A stretch of 11,250 bases of DNA, taken from NCBI GenBank assembly GCA_045535635.1, contig JAZSLZ010000104.1, forward strand, positions 1-11,250. Direction: 5' to 3'. This DNA is from RGIG8700 sp045535635 (GTDB taxonomy: Bacteria > Bacillota > Clostridia > RGIG6154). Position 1 is the first letter of the stretch, and every line of letters starts with the position of its first letter. Positions 1 to 6,233 of this stretch are shown piece after piece. Both the position numbers and the translations under genes were made by a program. The notes under the pieces were generated by a model, which worked only from the letters and a program-made list of their open reading frames with translations, was not told where the DNA came from and searched no databases.

Positions 1-93
1 GGTTGCTATTTTTTAATATAGAGGGAATCGAACCCTGAGAGGGCACAAAGCGGTTAAAACGAAAAACAAAATTAAGTACATTTTGTGCATAAT
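1..93. other. Non-coding lead-in with competing small inverted repeats
   Basis: No gene start is visible here. In the third forward frame a short open stretch ends at the TGA at 36-38 and could be the tail of an upstream gene, but too few residues are present to identify it. Two inverted repeats share one right arm: GCACAAA (43-49) with TTTGTGC (82-88), and ACAAAAT (66-72) with ATTTTGT (80-86). They could form only one at a time. They sit directly before the terminator at 94-131. The stretch could be the 3' UTR of an upstream transcript or a small structured RNA; nothing decides between these. Confidence 0.3.
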
Positions 94-131
94 AAAAAAA
101 TCAAGCCTACATCTAGTGGCTTGATTTTTTT
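94..131. terminator. Rho-independent terminator, probably bidirectional
   Basis: A perfect inverted repeat: seven A residues plus TCAAGCC (94-107), a ten-base loop (108-117), then GGCTTGA plus seven T residues (118-131). The stem is 14 bp if the A/T flanks are counted. The U-tract works on either strand. It most likely ends the transcript entering from the left on the plus strand, since mreB starts 44 bp downstream. Confidence 0.85.
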
Positions 132-149
132 GTGAAAATAAGGTAAAAT
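121..149 (+). promoter_or_regulatory. Candidate sigma-A promoter for mreB
   Basis: TTGATT at 121-126 and TAAAAT at 144-149 are separated by 17 bp, giving 4/6 and 5/6 matches to the vegetative consensus. The -35 hexamer lies inside the right arm of the preceding terminator. A ribosome binding site AAAGGAG follows at 159-165, nine bases before the mreB ATG. Confidence 0.55.
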
Positions 150-174
150 GTATTGGTTAAAGGAGTTGTAAAAT

Positions 175-1215
175 ATGTTTGATTTTTTTAAAAGATTATT
201 TGGTTTTGGAACTGATATTGGTATCGACCTTGGTACTGCATCTGTTCTTGTTTATGTAAAGGATAAAGGTATCGTTATCAGAGAACCTTCCGTTGTTGCT
301 ATTGACAGCACTACAAAGCAGGTTGTTAAAGTTGGTGTTGAAGCGCAGGAAATGCTTGGAAGAACACCAGGTAACATCAGAGCTATCAGACCAATGAAGG
401 AGGGCGTTATTTCTGATTATGAAACAACAGAAAAAATGCTTAAATACTTTATTTCAAAAGTAAATCCTTCAAAGCTTTTCAAGCCACGTGTTATTGTTTG
501 TGTGCCAAGCGGTGTTACAGAAGTTGAACAGAGAGCTGTTATTGATGCAACTGTTCACGCAGGTGCAAGATCGGTATTTATTATTGAAGAGCCTATTGCA
601 GCTGCTATTGGTTCAGGTATTGAAATAGACAAGCCTTACGGTTCAATGGTTGTTGACATCGGTGGAGGTACAACAGATATAGCAGTTATTTCTCTTGGCG
701 GTATTGTTACATCTGAATCTATTAAAGTTGGCGGCGATAAGTTTGATGAAGCTATTGTTAAATACATCAGAAAGAAATACAATGTAGCAATCGGCGAAAG
801 AACTGCAGAAGAAGTTAAAATTCAGGTTGGCAGTGTTTACTTAAGAGATGAAGTTGTTACCTGTCAGGTTAAGGGAAGAAGCTTAATCACAGGTCTTCCA
901 CAGACAATTACAATTTCTTCTGAAGAAACTTTTGAAGCTTTAGAAGAACCTGTTTCACAGATTTGCGAAGCAATCCACAATGTTATGGAACAGACTCCGC
1001 CAGAGCTTATTGGTGATATTTCAACAAGAGGTATTATTTTAACAGGTGGTGGAAGCCTTATCTATGGTCTTGACAAGCTTCTCCAGAGAGAAACAGGTAT
1101 CAAGGTTGAAGTCGCTGCAGATTCAATTTCATGTGTTGCAATCGGTACAGGTAAAGCACTCGAGCACATTGATGACCTTGGTTCACTTGCAAGAGCACAG
1201 TTCGCAAAAAATTAA
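175..1215 (+). CDS. mreB: Rod shape-determining protein MreB/Mbl (bacterial actin)
   Basis: This 346-residue protein has the usual length for MreB and polymerises into membrane-associated filaments that direct the elongation (Rod) cell-wall synthesis machinery. The actin-fold nucleotide motifs are clear: phosphate-1 GIDLGT at residues 16-21, phosphate-2 DIGGGTTD at 161-168, and the adenosine-binding ILTGGG at 288-293. Residues 1-12 (MFDFFKRLFGFG) are aromatic and basic and could form a short amphipathic membrane-binding helix, as E. coli MreB has; that role is inferred. The gene is monocistronic or reads through into rpsF: no terminator follows, and mreC, mreD and rodA are not adjacent. Clostridia often carry several paralogues (mreB, mbl, mreBH), and a lone gene away from mreCD may be the Mbl type. 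The start is supported by AAAGGAG at 159-165. Confidence 0.95.
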   Translation: MFDFFKRLFGFGTDIGIDLGTASVLVYVKDKGIVIREPSVVAIDSTTKQVVKVGVEAQEMLGRTPGNIRAIRPMKEGVISDYETTEKMLKYFISKVNPSKLFKPRVIVCVPSGVTEVEQRAVIDATVHAGARSVFIIEEPIAAAIGSGIEIDKPYGSMVVDIGGGTTDIAVISLGGIVTSESIKVGGDKFDEAIVKYIRKKYNVAIGERTAEEVKIQVGSVYLRDEVVTCQVKGRSLITGLPQTITISSEETFEALEEPVSQICEAIHNVMEQTPPELIGDISTRGIILTGGGSLIYGLDKLLQRETGIKVEVAADSISCVAIGTGKALEHIDDLGSLARAQFAKN

Positions 1216-1216
1216 C

Positions 1217-1245
1217 TTGACATTATAGGAAAGTCTTGTTATAAT
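1217..1245 (+). promoter_or_regulatory. Consensus sigma-A promoter of the rpsF operon
   Basis: TTGACA (1217-1222) and TATAAT (1240-1245) match the vegetative consensus at all twelve positions, with the optimal 17-bp spacer. The -35 box begins one base after the mreB stop codon (1213-1215). Initiation is expected near 1252, giving a leader of about 78 bases before rpsF. This is the strongest promoter visible in the window, as expected for a ribosomal protein operon. Confidence 0.9.
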
Positions 1246-1252
1246 AGTTTGG

Positions 1253-1322
1253 TATGAATAAAAGTTCATATATATTTATCCTTACTTACGCAAAGGCGTA
1301 AGTCAGAGTCCAGAAGGAGGTG
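1253..1322 (+). promoter_or_regulatory. Structured leader of rpsF with two hairpins and strong SD
   Basis: The untranslated leader holds two perfect hairpins. The first is TATGAA/TTCATA (1253-1258 with 1265-1270, six-base loop). The second is ACTTACGC/GCGTAAGT (1284-1291 with 1296-1303, loop AAAG). The Shine-Dalgarno AAGGAGGTG (1314-1322) lies just downstream of the second stem. In several bacterial phyla an rpsF leader binds the S6:S18 complex and controls the operon. The CCG trinucleotide typical of that motif is not evident here, so a regulatory role is plausible but unproven. Confidence 0.4.
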
Positions 1323-1329
1323 TAAAGAA

Positions 1330-1623
1330 ATGGTTAAAACTCATAACTACGAAACAATTTTTATTGTTGATTCTTCAAAAGGTGAAGAACAGGTTACAGC
1401 TTTGGTTGAAAAGTTCAAATCATTAATTTCCGCTAACGGTGAAATCTCAAAGGTTGACGATTGGGGCAAAAGAAGACTTGCTTACGAAATCGACGATTTA
1501 ACCGAAGGATATTATGTTTTAGTTGAATTCACAGCAGCACCTGAGTTCCCTGCAGAATTATGCAGACAGTTCAAAATCACAGATGGTATCTTAAGATACA
1601 TCGTTATCAATCAGGCAAAATAA
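1330..1623 (+). CDS. rpsF: 30S ribosomal protein S6
   Basis: A 97-residue S6 protein, normal in length, that binds the central domain of 16S rRNA as a heterodimer with S18 on the small-subunit platform. The ferredoxin-like fold is visible as YETIFIVD (strand 1), the central W-G-K-R-R-LAYEI segment (about residues 45-54), GYYVLVEF (strand 3) and a C-terminal DGILRYIV strand. It is the first gene of the conserved rpsF-ssb-rpsR cluster and is driven by a consensus promoter. The ATG follows a full AAGGAGGTG ribosome binding site by seven bases, so the start is secure. The gap to ssb is 21 bases with no terminator. Confidence 0.97.
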   Translation: MVKTHNYETIFIVDSSKGEEQVTALVEKFKSLISANGEISKVDDWGKRRLAYEIDDLTEGYYVLVEFTAAPEFPAELCRQFKITDGILRYIVINQAK

Positions 1624-1644
1624 TTGAAAGGTTGGTAAAAAAGA

Positions 1645-2085
1645 ATGTTGAACAAAGTTATTTTGATGGGCCGCCTTGTGCGTGACCCAGAACTCAGAAC
1701 AACACCACAGGGTGTTTCTGTATGCTCTTTCAGCATCGCAGTTGACAGAGGTTATGCCCGTCAGGGTGAAGAAAGACAGGCAGACTTCATCAACATAGTT
1801 GCATGGAGATCAACTGCAGAGTTTGTTTCAAAATATTTTGTTAAGGGACAAATGATTGCAGTAGTTGGTAGAATTCAGACAAGAAACTACGACGATAAGG
1901 ATGGAAAACGCGTTTATGTAACAGAAGTTGTTGCAGACGAGGTTTCATTCACCGAAAGCAAAAAGGATAGCGGTGCACAACCTGCTACCTACACAACTGC
2001 GGCAGCACAGGCTCCGCAGCAGACACAGCCACCCGTTTCAGACGGTTTCCAGGTTGTGCCTGACGAAGATGATTTACCATTTTAA
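1645..2085 (+). CDS. ssb: Single-stranded DNA-binding protein
   Basis: A 146-residue replicative SSB, expected to work as a homotetramer that coats ssDNA and recruits replication and repair partners. Residues 1-105 form the OB fold, starting with the typical NKVILMGRLVRDPELR and including DFINIVAW and GQMIAVVGRIQTR. Residues from about 108 to 139 form a low-complexity Ala/Gln/Pro/Thr linker, and the protein ends in the acidic, hydrophobic-tipped tail DEDDLPF used for partner binding. It lies between rpsF and rpsR, the usual Firmicute arrangement. Its ribosome binding site (AAAGG at 1627-1631, 13 bases before the ATG) is weaker than those of the flanking ribosomal genes, which may lower its output relative to S6 and S18. 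Confidence 0.97.
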   Translation: MLNKVILMGRLVRDPELRTTPQGVSVCSFSIAVDRGYARQGEERQADFINIVAWRSTAEFVSKYFVKGQMIAVVGRIQTRNYDDKDGKRVYVTEVVADEVSFTESKKDSGAQPATYTTAAAQAPQQTQPPVSDGFQVVPDEDDLPF

Positions 2086-2088
2086 CCA

Positions 2089-2109
2089 GCATAAAATTAA
2101 CTTTTATGC
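2089..2109 (+). other. Hairpin between ssb and rpsR
   Basis: GCATAAAA (2089-2096), a five-base loop and TTTTATGC (2102-2109) form a perfect 8-bp stem, starting just after the ssb stop. No U-tract follows, so it is not a normal terminator. It ends eight bases before the rpsR Shine-Dalgarno AGGAGGTG (2118-2125). It could act as an RNA-processing or stability element that separates SSB and S18 output; this is inference. Confidence 0.4.
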
Positions 2110-2133
2110 AATTAAACAGGAGGTGTAACGAAA

Positions 2134-2388
2134 ATGTCAGAAATGAAAGAAAATTTCAAAGACAAGATGAGAATGAGAAGACCTAAGAAAAAGGTTTGTC
2201 AGTTCTGTCTTGATAAAGTTGAACATATCGACTATAAAGATACAGCTAAGCTTAAGAGATTCGTATCAGAAAGATCAAAGATCCTTCCAAGAAGAATCAC
2301 AGGTACTTGCGCAAAGCACCAGAGACAGCTTACAGAGGCTATCAAGAGAGCAAGACATATTGCTTTATTGCCTTATTCTAACGATTAA
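2134..2388 (+). CDS. rpsR: 30S ribosomal protein S18 (zinc-binding C+ type)
   Basis: An 84-residue S18, the partner of S6 on the platform of the 30S subunit. Core family sequence is present: DYKDTAKLKRFVSERSKILPRRITG, with the rRNA-binding PRRITG at about 52-57 and HQRQL and IKRARHIALLPY at the C-terminus. Cys22, Cys25, Cys59 and His62 make a CxxC...CxxH set, the metal-binding C+ form of S18; organisms that save zinc often carry a cysteine-free paralogue as well. AGGAGGTG at 2118-2125 sets the start eight bases downstream. It is the last gene of the operon and is followed by a strong terminator. Confidence 0.97.
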   Translation: MSEMKENFKDKMRMRRPKKKVCQFCLDKVEHIDYKDTAKLKRFVSERSKILPRRITGTCAKHQRQLTEAIKRARHIALLPYSND

Positions 2389-2412
2389 TTCCCCTGAAAT
2401 TGGGGCATACCA

Positions 2413-2448
2413 TAAAGACTCAAGCCTAAGCTTGAGTCTTTATTTTTT
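2413..2448 (+). terminator. Rho-independent terminator of rpsF-ssb-rpsR
   Basis: TAAAGACTCAAGC (2413-2425), loop CTAA (2426-2429) and GCTTGAGTCTTTA (2430-2442) form a perfect 13-bp stem followed by six T residues (2443-2448). It lies 25 bases beyond the rpsR stop. On the minus strand no U-tract follows, so it serves the plus-strand operon. Confidence 0.93.
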
Positions 2449-2449
2449 A

Positions 2450-2498
2450 ATAATGGCTCCCACTTATGTATAACACATACACTACGGGGAGCCATTAT
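2450..2498. repeat. Perfect 12-bp inverted repeat with nested hairpin
   Basis: ATAATGGCTCCC (2450-2461) pairs perfectly with GGGAGCCATTAT (2487-2498) around a 25-base loop, which itself contains TATGT/ACATA (2465-2469 with 2475-2479). No T-run follows on either strand, so it does not read as a simple intrinsic terminator. It starts two bases after the rpsR terminator U-tract. The decamer TTATCAAAAT at its right edge (2495-2504) recurs at 2545-2554. It could still act as a 3' end or processing structure for the incoming gerC transcript. Confidence 0.6.
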
Positions 2499-2612
2499 CA
2501 AAATCTGCCCTGAATTTAAGGGGAATTGTGTATATGGGTTGGCTTTATCAAAATATACCTCCGATTTTGAAGTTCTGTGTTGGTGGGGTACACCACGCTT
2601 TAATCAGCAAAA

Positions 2613-2647
2613 ACTCCTAATTCCTAACTTCTAACTCCTAACTTTTA
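2613..2647. repeat. Heptanucleotide tandem repeat (ACTCCTA-type), five units
   Basis: Five consecutive 7-base units run ACTCCTA, ATTCCTA, ACTTCTA, ACTCCTA, ACTTTTA; units 1 and 4 are identical and the others differ by one or two bases. On the minus strand each of the four units at 2613-2640 starts with TAG, so the array closes all reading frames. The stop of the gerC-type gene (2631-2633) comes from the third unit. It resembles the short tandemly repeated heptamers known from cyanobacterial genomes. Confidence 0.75.
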
Positions 2648-3620
2648 TATCAAAATAAATTTGGGGGTATTTTTCTTGAAAATCAAAGGCTTCGTATTGG
2701 TCAATTGTCAAAAAGTGCGGACGAAAAGCGGATTTTATGTTTAAAATATCTGCATTTTTACTTTGGGATTTTTTAATTATATTGAGGCATTTTTGTTTTA
2801 TTTTGTTTTTTACCAGAGCAGTTGCATTTTTTGGAGGAGTACCAAAAAGCTCTTGTTTTAAATACAGGGTGATGAAAACATTAAGATTGTCCTTGTCAAC
2901 CTTAATAAATGGTTTTTTCCTTTGGGTGATTACACAGGAAAAGTTTTTGCCTGTGTAATCAATGGTGAATTTATTCATTGTTCCTGCAAGAAGCTTATAG
3001 TATGGAAGGTCATTTTCTTCAAGGGTTGAAATAGCCTTATGGTCTTTAAAAACAACTGCCCCTTCATCTGTGAAGGGGATAACATAGTCGCTTTTTTCAA
3101 AGAAGTTTTTTATATAAAAGGCTTCTGAAAAAGGCGAATTTTTTTCGTCAAACGCAAAATTGTAGTATTTTGCAGGATTTAATTCAAGTGGTGATGAGAC
3201 ATTTTCAAGATACTCCTTTGCGGAGGCTTTTGAAATTGTAATACATGCAGAGGGAAGTATTTCAGTATTGCTTAAAAGCATTGGCTTAAAGCTTTCAAGA
3301 CCGTTGAAGGCAATACTTTCGTTAAAAACTATAAGCTTTAAGTGTGATAGATTTATTTCCTTGGAAATATCGGCGTTAAACATATCACAGGCACTATATA
3401 TGTTTGTAGAGCTTATAGTTTTACAGGTTAAAGGCTCATCCTCAGACTTACTTATGTTAAGAGGCAGAGCATATTGAAAAGTGTAGTCGAAGCTACCCTG
3501 TTCGTTTTCATCAAGACCTATGGCAACAACATAAGCTTTATTATCTGCTTCTGTGTTGTTTATGCAGGAAGAGAGAAGAAACACAGATAAAATTAAAGAT
3601 AAAAAAACAAATTTTTTCAA
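2631..3620 (-). CDS. gerAC: Spore germination lipoprotein, Ger(x)C family
   Basis: The C subunit of a GerA-type germinant receptor, expected to be lipid-anchored on the outer face of the spore inner membrane. It has a lipoprotein signal (residues 1-18) with lipobox LSSC and Cys19 as the acylated residue. The family segments YVVAIGLD (30-37) and EINLSHLKLIVFNE (88-101) are visible, and a C-terminal domain runs from about 185. At 329 residues it is shorter than the usual 360-400; it stops at IYFDIKVRS, where relatives continue for some further residues, because the reading frame runs into the heptamer repeat. The start is TTG, supported by AAGGAGGA (3627-3634) and by the upstream gene's stop ending one base away, so translation is probably coupled. 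The symbol gives the subunit type; which paralogous receptor this is cannot be told. Confidence 0.85.
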   Translation of the reverse strand: MKKFVFLSLILSVFLLSSCINNTEADNKAYVVAIGLDENEQGSFDYTFQYALPLNISKSEDEPLTCKTISSTNIYSACDMFNADISKEINLSHLKLIVFNESIAFNGLESFKPMLLSNTEILPSACITISKASAKEYLENVSSPLELNPAKYYNFAFDEKNSPFSEAFYIKNFFEKSDYVIPFTDEGAVVFKDHKAISTLEENDLPYYKLLAGTMNKFTIDYTGKNFSCVITQRKKPFIKVDKDNLNVFITLYLKQELFGTPPKNATALVKNKIKQKCLNIIKKSQSKNADILNIKSAFRPHFLTIDQYEAFDFQEKYPQIYFDIKVRS

Positions 3621-3621
3621 A

Positions 3622-4608
3622 TTAAGTCCTCCTTATGAAAAAAGTAATAACGAAAGGGAATATCCATAAAAACTTATTCAGGATGTCGGTTAATTCCATA
3701 AACATAACACCTTTAAAGGACAACACCAAAACAATAATTCCGAAAGGAATATAAAACATTTTTTTCGACAGATTTCGACCTGAAAGAGAAAAAATGTGTG
3801 AAGCAAAAAATAACATTGTTGAAAGATATAAAAATGCCGAAATAAAGTAAACTATCAAAAAGGCTATATCAGGATGTTGAAAATATGAGCCTAATTTAAT
3901 CTGCCTTAATATTAAGAAAAGCGGGGAAAAGCAGTTTTCAGGTAAATCTGTATGAACTGTAACAAGACAGGCGGCAGTTATAACCAGAAAAATTATCAGC
4001 GAATAAACTAAAGAAAATACCGAAACTTTTTTAAAGTCGTTTTTGTTTTTCAGCAAGTCAGGGATAAAAAATAAAACTACAAGCTCGAAAAGTGATGAAA
4101 GCATAAAAAAGCAATCTTTAAACACGGCATTTACCCCTTTGCCGAAAACAGGGAAGAGGTAGTAATAGTTACCTCTTGAAAATGTGAAAATAAGCATCAC
4201 AAAAGCAAGTGTATAAATAATTGGTGCGAAAAACAGATTAAGCTTTCCTATCTGTGCATAAGCTCCAAAAATCATAGCCACAAAAAACAAAATAAATATT
4301 AAAGAAAGAGGCGTACCTTTGAAAAACAACGAAGAAACTGTCATAGAATATTCAAAAAGATTTATACTGCATACAATCAGCATAATCAAAGCTATGACGG
4401 GGTAAAGAAATTTGCTTTTGAACTTAAGTTTGTTTGTTAGAAAGTAAAAAGCAAGAAAAGCAAAAGCAAGTAAAAACACATATAAAACTGCAATAAGACT
4501 TCCGCTTTCTGTTAGCCTTTTGAAATATATGGGAACCATTAAAAAGGCTTTTGCACATATTAAATTTGTTATTACTGCGACTGCTTCTTTTGAAGAAAGT
4601 TTACTCAT
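3622..4608 (-). CDS. gerAB: Spore germination permease, GerAB family
   Basis: The B subunit of the germinant receptor, an integral membrane protein of the amino acid/polyamine/organocation superfamily that in B. subtilis GerA forms the germinant-binding site. The protein is almost entirely hydrophobic, with about ten predicted transmembrane segments separated by short basic loops. Recognisable features are the opening SSKEAVAVITNLICAKAFL and the P-x-FGKG segment near residue 154 (YLFPVFGKGVNAVFKD), as in family members. With the ATG start it has 328 residues, compact against the usual 360 or so. I chose the ATG at 4606-4608 because it forms an ATGA overlap with the upstream gene's stop; an in-frame GTG at 4618-4620 would add four residues. 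The gene sits between the A and C subunits in canonical order. Confidence 0.88.
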   Translation of the reverse strand: MSKLSSKEAVAVITNLICAKAFLMVPIYFKRLTESGSLIAVLYVFLLAFAFLAFYFLTNKLKFKSKFLYPVIALIMLIVCSINLFEYSMTVSSLFFKGTPLSLIFILFFVAMIFGAYAQIGKLNLFFAPIIYTLAFVMLIFTFSRGNYYYLFPVFGKGVNAVFKDCFFMLSSLFELVVLFFIPDLLKNKNDFKKVSVFSLVYSLIIFLVITAACLVTVHTDLPENCFSPLFLILRQIKLGSYFQHPDIAFLIVYFISAFLYLSTMLFFASHIFSLSGRNLSKKMFYIPFGIIVLVLSFKGVMFMELTDILNKFLWIFPFVITFFIRRT

Positions 4609-6200
4609 TTTTTTACCCACTTTCTGCTTATTTTAGCTTGAAGACCTGTTTGCTTTGGGTTGGCAGTGGTGTGTCTTTCTTCGTTTTTCCATACAGGAAA
4701 ATCGAAAAGATTTCTCAGAGAACCAGAAGAAAAACCGTTAAATATATAAGCTCCCATAGATTTTGATTTTGATAAAATACATATATGAATAAACATACAA
4801 AGAGCGATTCCGCCAAAACCTAAAACTGCACCTGATAAAATATAAAAGTATCTTAAAAGGCGGAAACTCATATTAAGCTCAAAGTTAGGAGTTGCAAAAG
4901 AGCCTATACCTGTAATTGCTACAATTATAATGGTGATAGGACTAACTAAACTTGCTTCAACCGCCGCCTGACCGATAATGAGACCGCCTATAATACCAAG
5001 GGTTGAGCCAATAGAAGAGGGAACACGCAGACTGGCTTCTCTTATAATATCAAAGGAAAGCTCCATAATAATAAGCTCTACAACAGACGGAAATGGAACT
5101 GCCTCCCTTGATGCTTCTATGGCAAACAACAGACTTGACGGTATCATTTCTATATGAAAGGTTACAAGTGCTATATAAAGCCCAGGTAAAAGAAATGAAA
5201 ACAAAATGGCAATAAGGCGTGTTGCTTTTATGAAGTTTGAAAAAGGGAAACGGATATATTTGTCTTCAACGGTTGTAAAAAATTCAGTTAAGGTTACAGG
5301 GCATATAAGAGCAAAAGGACTTCCGTGCATAAGAATAACAACCTTTCCCTCGATAAGACATTCACATGCTCTGTCAGGCCGCTCGGTAGTAAGAAATTGA
5401 GGAGTTAAAGTAAAGGTTGTATCTTCAAGAAACTGTTCAAGCTGTCCAAGCTGAAAAATGTAGTCACAATCAAGCTTTTCAATTCGTCTTTTAACCTCTT
5501 TAACAAGGCTTTCGTTGGCGATATTTTTCATATAAAGAACTGAAAGAGGTGTTTTGCTCACTTTTCCTGCCTTAAGCATTTCGCATACTAGATCAGGTGA
5601 ATGAACATTTTTTCTTATTAATGCGGCATTGGTTTTAAAGTTTTCGGTAAAGCCCTCGTGAGGACCGTAAATAACCGCTTCTGAAACAGGAGGACCAACG
5701 CTTCGTCTTTCCCAGCTTTTAACGTCGCAGACAAAGGCACTTTCAATTCCGTCAACAAAAATTAAACAATCCCCAAGTGAAAGACTGTAAAAAGCATCTT
5801 CAAATTTGTTTGTAACCGTAAGCTGATTTACAACCACAAGTGAGCTTGTTATATCCTCCTTTGTTGCGTCTGTGGGAAGAAGCATCATTGGTGCTAAAAT
5901 ATGAGTGTTTATTCTGTTTGAATCAATCATACTTTCTATAAAAACAATAAACGCTTTTTTGCCACCGCAAGTAAATTCTCTTATTTTTATATCACTGCTT
6001 AAGTCTGCGTTAAAAACCGCAGTAACAGTTTCTAAATTATGAGAATAAGAGGGAAATACGTATTCAGGCACATCAGGGTAAACAACTTCACCCGGTAGCT
6101 GATCTTGAAGAATAAAAGTATTTTTTTCTGTGTCGGTAAATAATAATTTCAATAAATTTTTCATATTTCTATTATCTGCATATTTTGTTTTATCATTCAT
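4605..6200 (-). CDS. gerAA: Spore germination protein, GerAA family (receptor A subunit)
   Basis: The A subunit of a germinant receptor in the spore inner membrane; GerAA-type proteins oligomerise and have been proposed to form the ion channel that opens on germinant binding. Its 531 residues match the family. A soluble N-terminal domain (about 1-315) carries GPHEGFTENFKTNAALIRK (179-197) and ERPDRACECLIEGKVVILMHG (273-293). The membrane domain (about 325-475) holds the signature AVPFPSVVELIIMELSFDII (367-386) followed by REASLRVPSSIG. A basic cytoplasmic tail follows. The start is uncertain: the ATG at 6198-6200 and an in-frame ATG at 6162-6164 both lack a Shine-Dalgarno sequence, unlike neighbouring genes. 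Poor initiation would fit the known low copy number of these receptors. It leads the gerA-gerB-gerC operon, expected under forespore sigma-G, though no clear sigma-G promoter is visible. Confidence 0.93.
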   Translation of the reverse strand: MNDKTKYADNRNMKNLLKLLFTDTEKNTFILQDQLPGEVVYPDVPEYVFPSYSHNLETVTAVFNADLSSDIKIREFTCGGKKAFIVFIESMIDSNRINTHILAPMMLLPTDATKEDITSSLVVVNQLTVTNKFEDAFYSLSLGDCLIFVDGIESAFVCDVKSWERRSVGPPVSEAVIYGPHEGFTENFKTNAALIRKNVHSPDLVCEMLKAGKVSKTPLSVLYMKNIANESLVKEVKRRIEKLDCDYIFQLGQLEQFLEDTTFTLTPQFLTTERPDRACECLIEGKVVILMHGSPFALICPVTLTEFFTTVEDKYIRFPFSNFIKATRLIAILFSFLLPGLYIALVTFHIEMIPSSLLFAIEASREAVPFPSVVELIIMELSFDIIREASLRVPSSIGSTLGIIGGLIIGQAAVEASLVSPITIIIVAITGIGSFATPNFELNMSFRLLRYFYILSGAVLGFGGIALCMFIHICILSKSKSMGAYIFNGFSSGSLRNLFDFPVWKNEERHTTANPKQTGLQAKISRKWVKK

Positions 6201-6205
6201 ATTAT
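6178..6205 (+). promoter_or_regulatory. Candidate sigma-E promoter for sipL
   Basis: GCATATT (6178-6184) fits the sigma-E -35 consensus KMATATT at all seven positions. CATATTAT (6198-6205) fits the -10 consensus CATACAMT at six of eight. The spacer is 13 bases, slightly shorter than the typical 14-15. Initiation near 6212 would leave about 22 bases before the sipL ATG, including its ribosome binding site. Mother-cell sigma-E control of sipL is established in C. difficile. The -10 element covers the gerA start codon on the other strand. Confidence 0.45.
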
Positions 6206-6233
6206 TTAATAAAAAGAATAAGGAGATTAAGAT

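Larger units (their letters stand above)
2387..2527. repeat. 141-bp segment bounded by imperfect inverted repeats
   Basis: The left arm (2387-2407) begins AATTCCCCTGAAATTGGGGC. The right arm (2506-2527), read on the minus strand, begins AATTCCCCTTAAATTCAGGG. The arms agree over about 19 of 21-22 positions, with one substitution and one small length difference. Each arm is also a small palindrome (CCCC...GGGG and CCCT...AGGG). Between them lie the rpsR terminator and a second perfect hairpin. The left arm overlaps the last two bases of the rpsR stop codon. The arrangement resembles a miniature inverted-repeat element or a composite terminator region. No target-site duplication is clear and no transposase is present. 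Confidence 0.45.

Noticed and set aside
1..40. A tRNA T-arm-like sequence on the minus strand (AGGG-TTCGATT-CCCT at 36-22), suggesting a tRNA or tmRNA 3' end
   Set aside because: The fifth T-stem pair is a C-C mismatch, no CCA or acceptor partner is present, and no D-arm or anticodon arm can be built from the neighbouring bases. The 4-bp stem and loop may be chance or an old tRNA remnant.
2389..2630. A CRISPR array or small gene in the rpsR-gerC intergenic region
   Set aside because: The repeats are inverted or heptameric without regular spacers, and no open frame with a ribosome binding site is present.
2737..2958. Open frames opposite the gerC, gerB, dac and other genes (for example 2737-2958 plus, 7002-7256 minus, 10787-10975 plus)
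   Set aside because: All lie antisense to or out of frame with well-recognised genes, have no ribosome binding site pattern or family resemblance, and look like AT-rich shadows.
4606..4620. GTG start at 4620 for the GerAB-type gene
   Set aside because: The ATG at 4608 forms a classic ATGA overlap with the upstream stop, and the GTG has no better ribosome binding site. It differs by only four residues.
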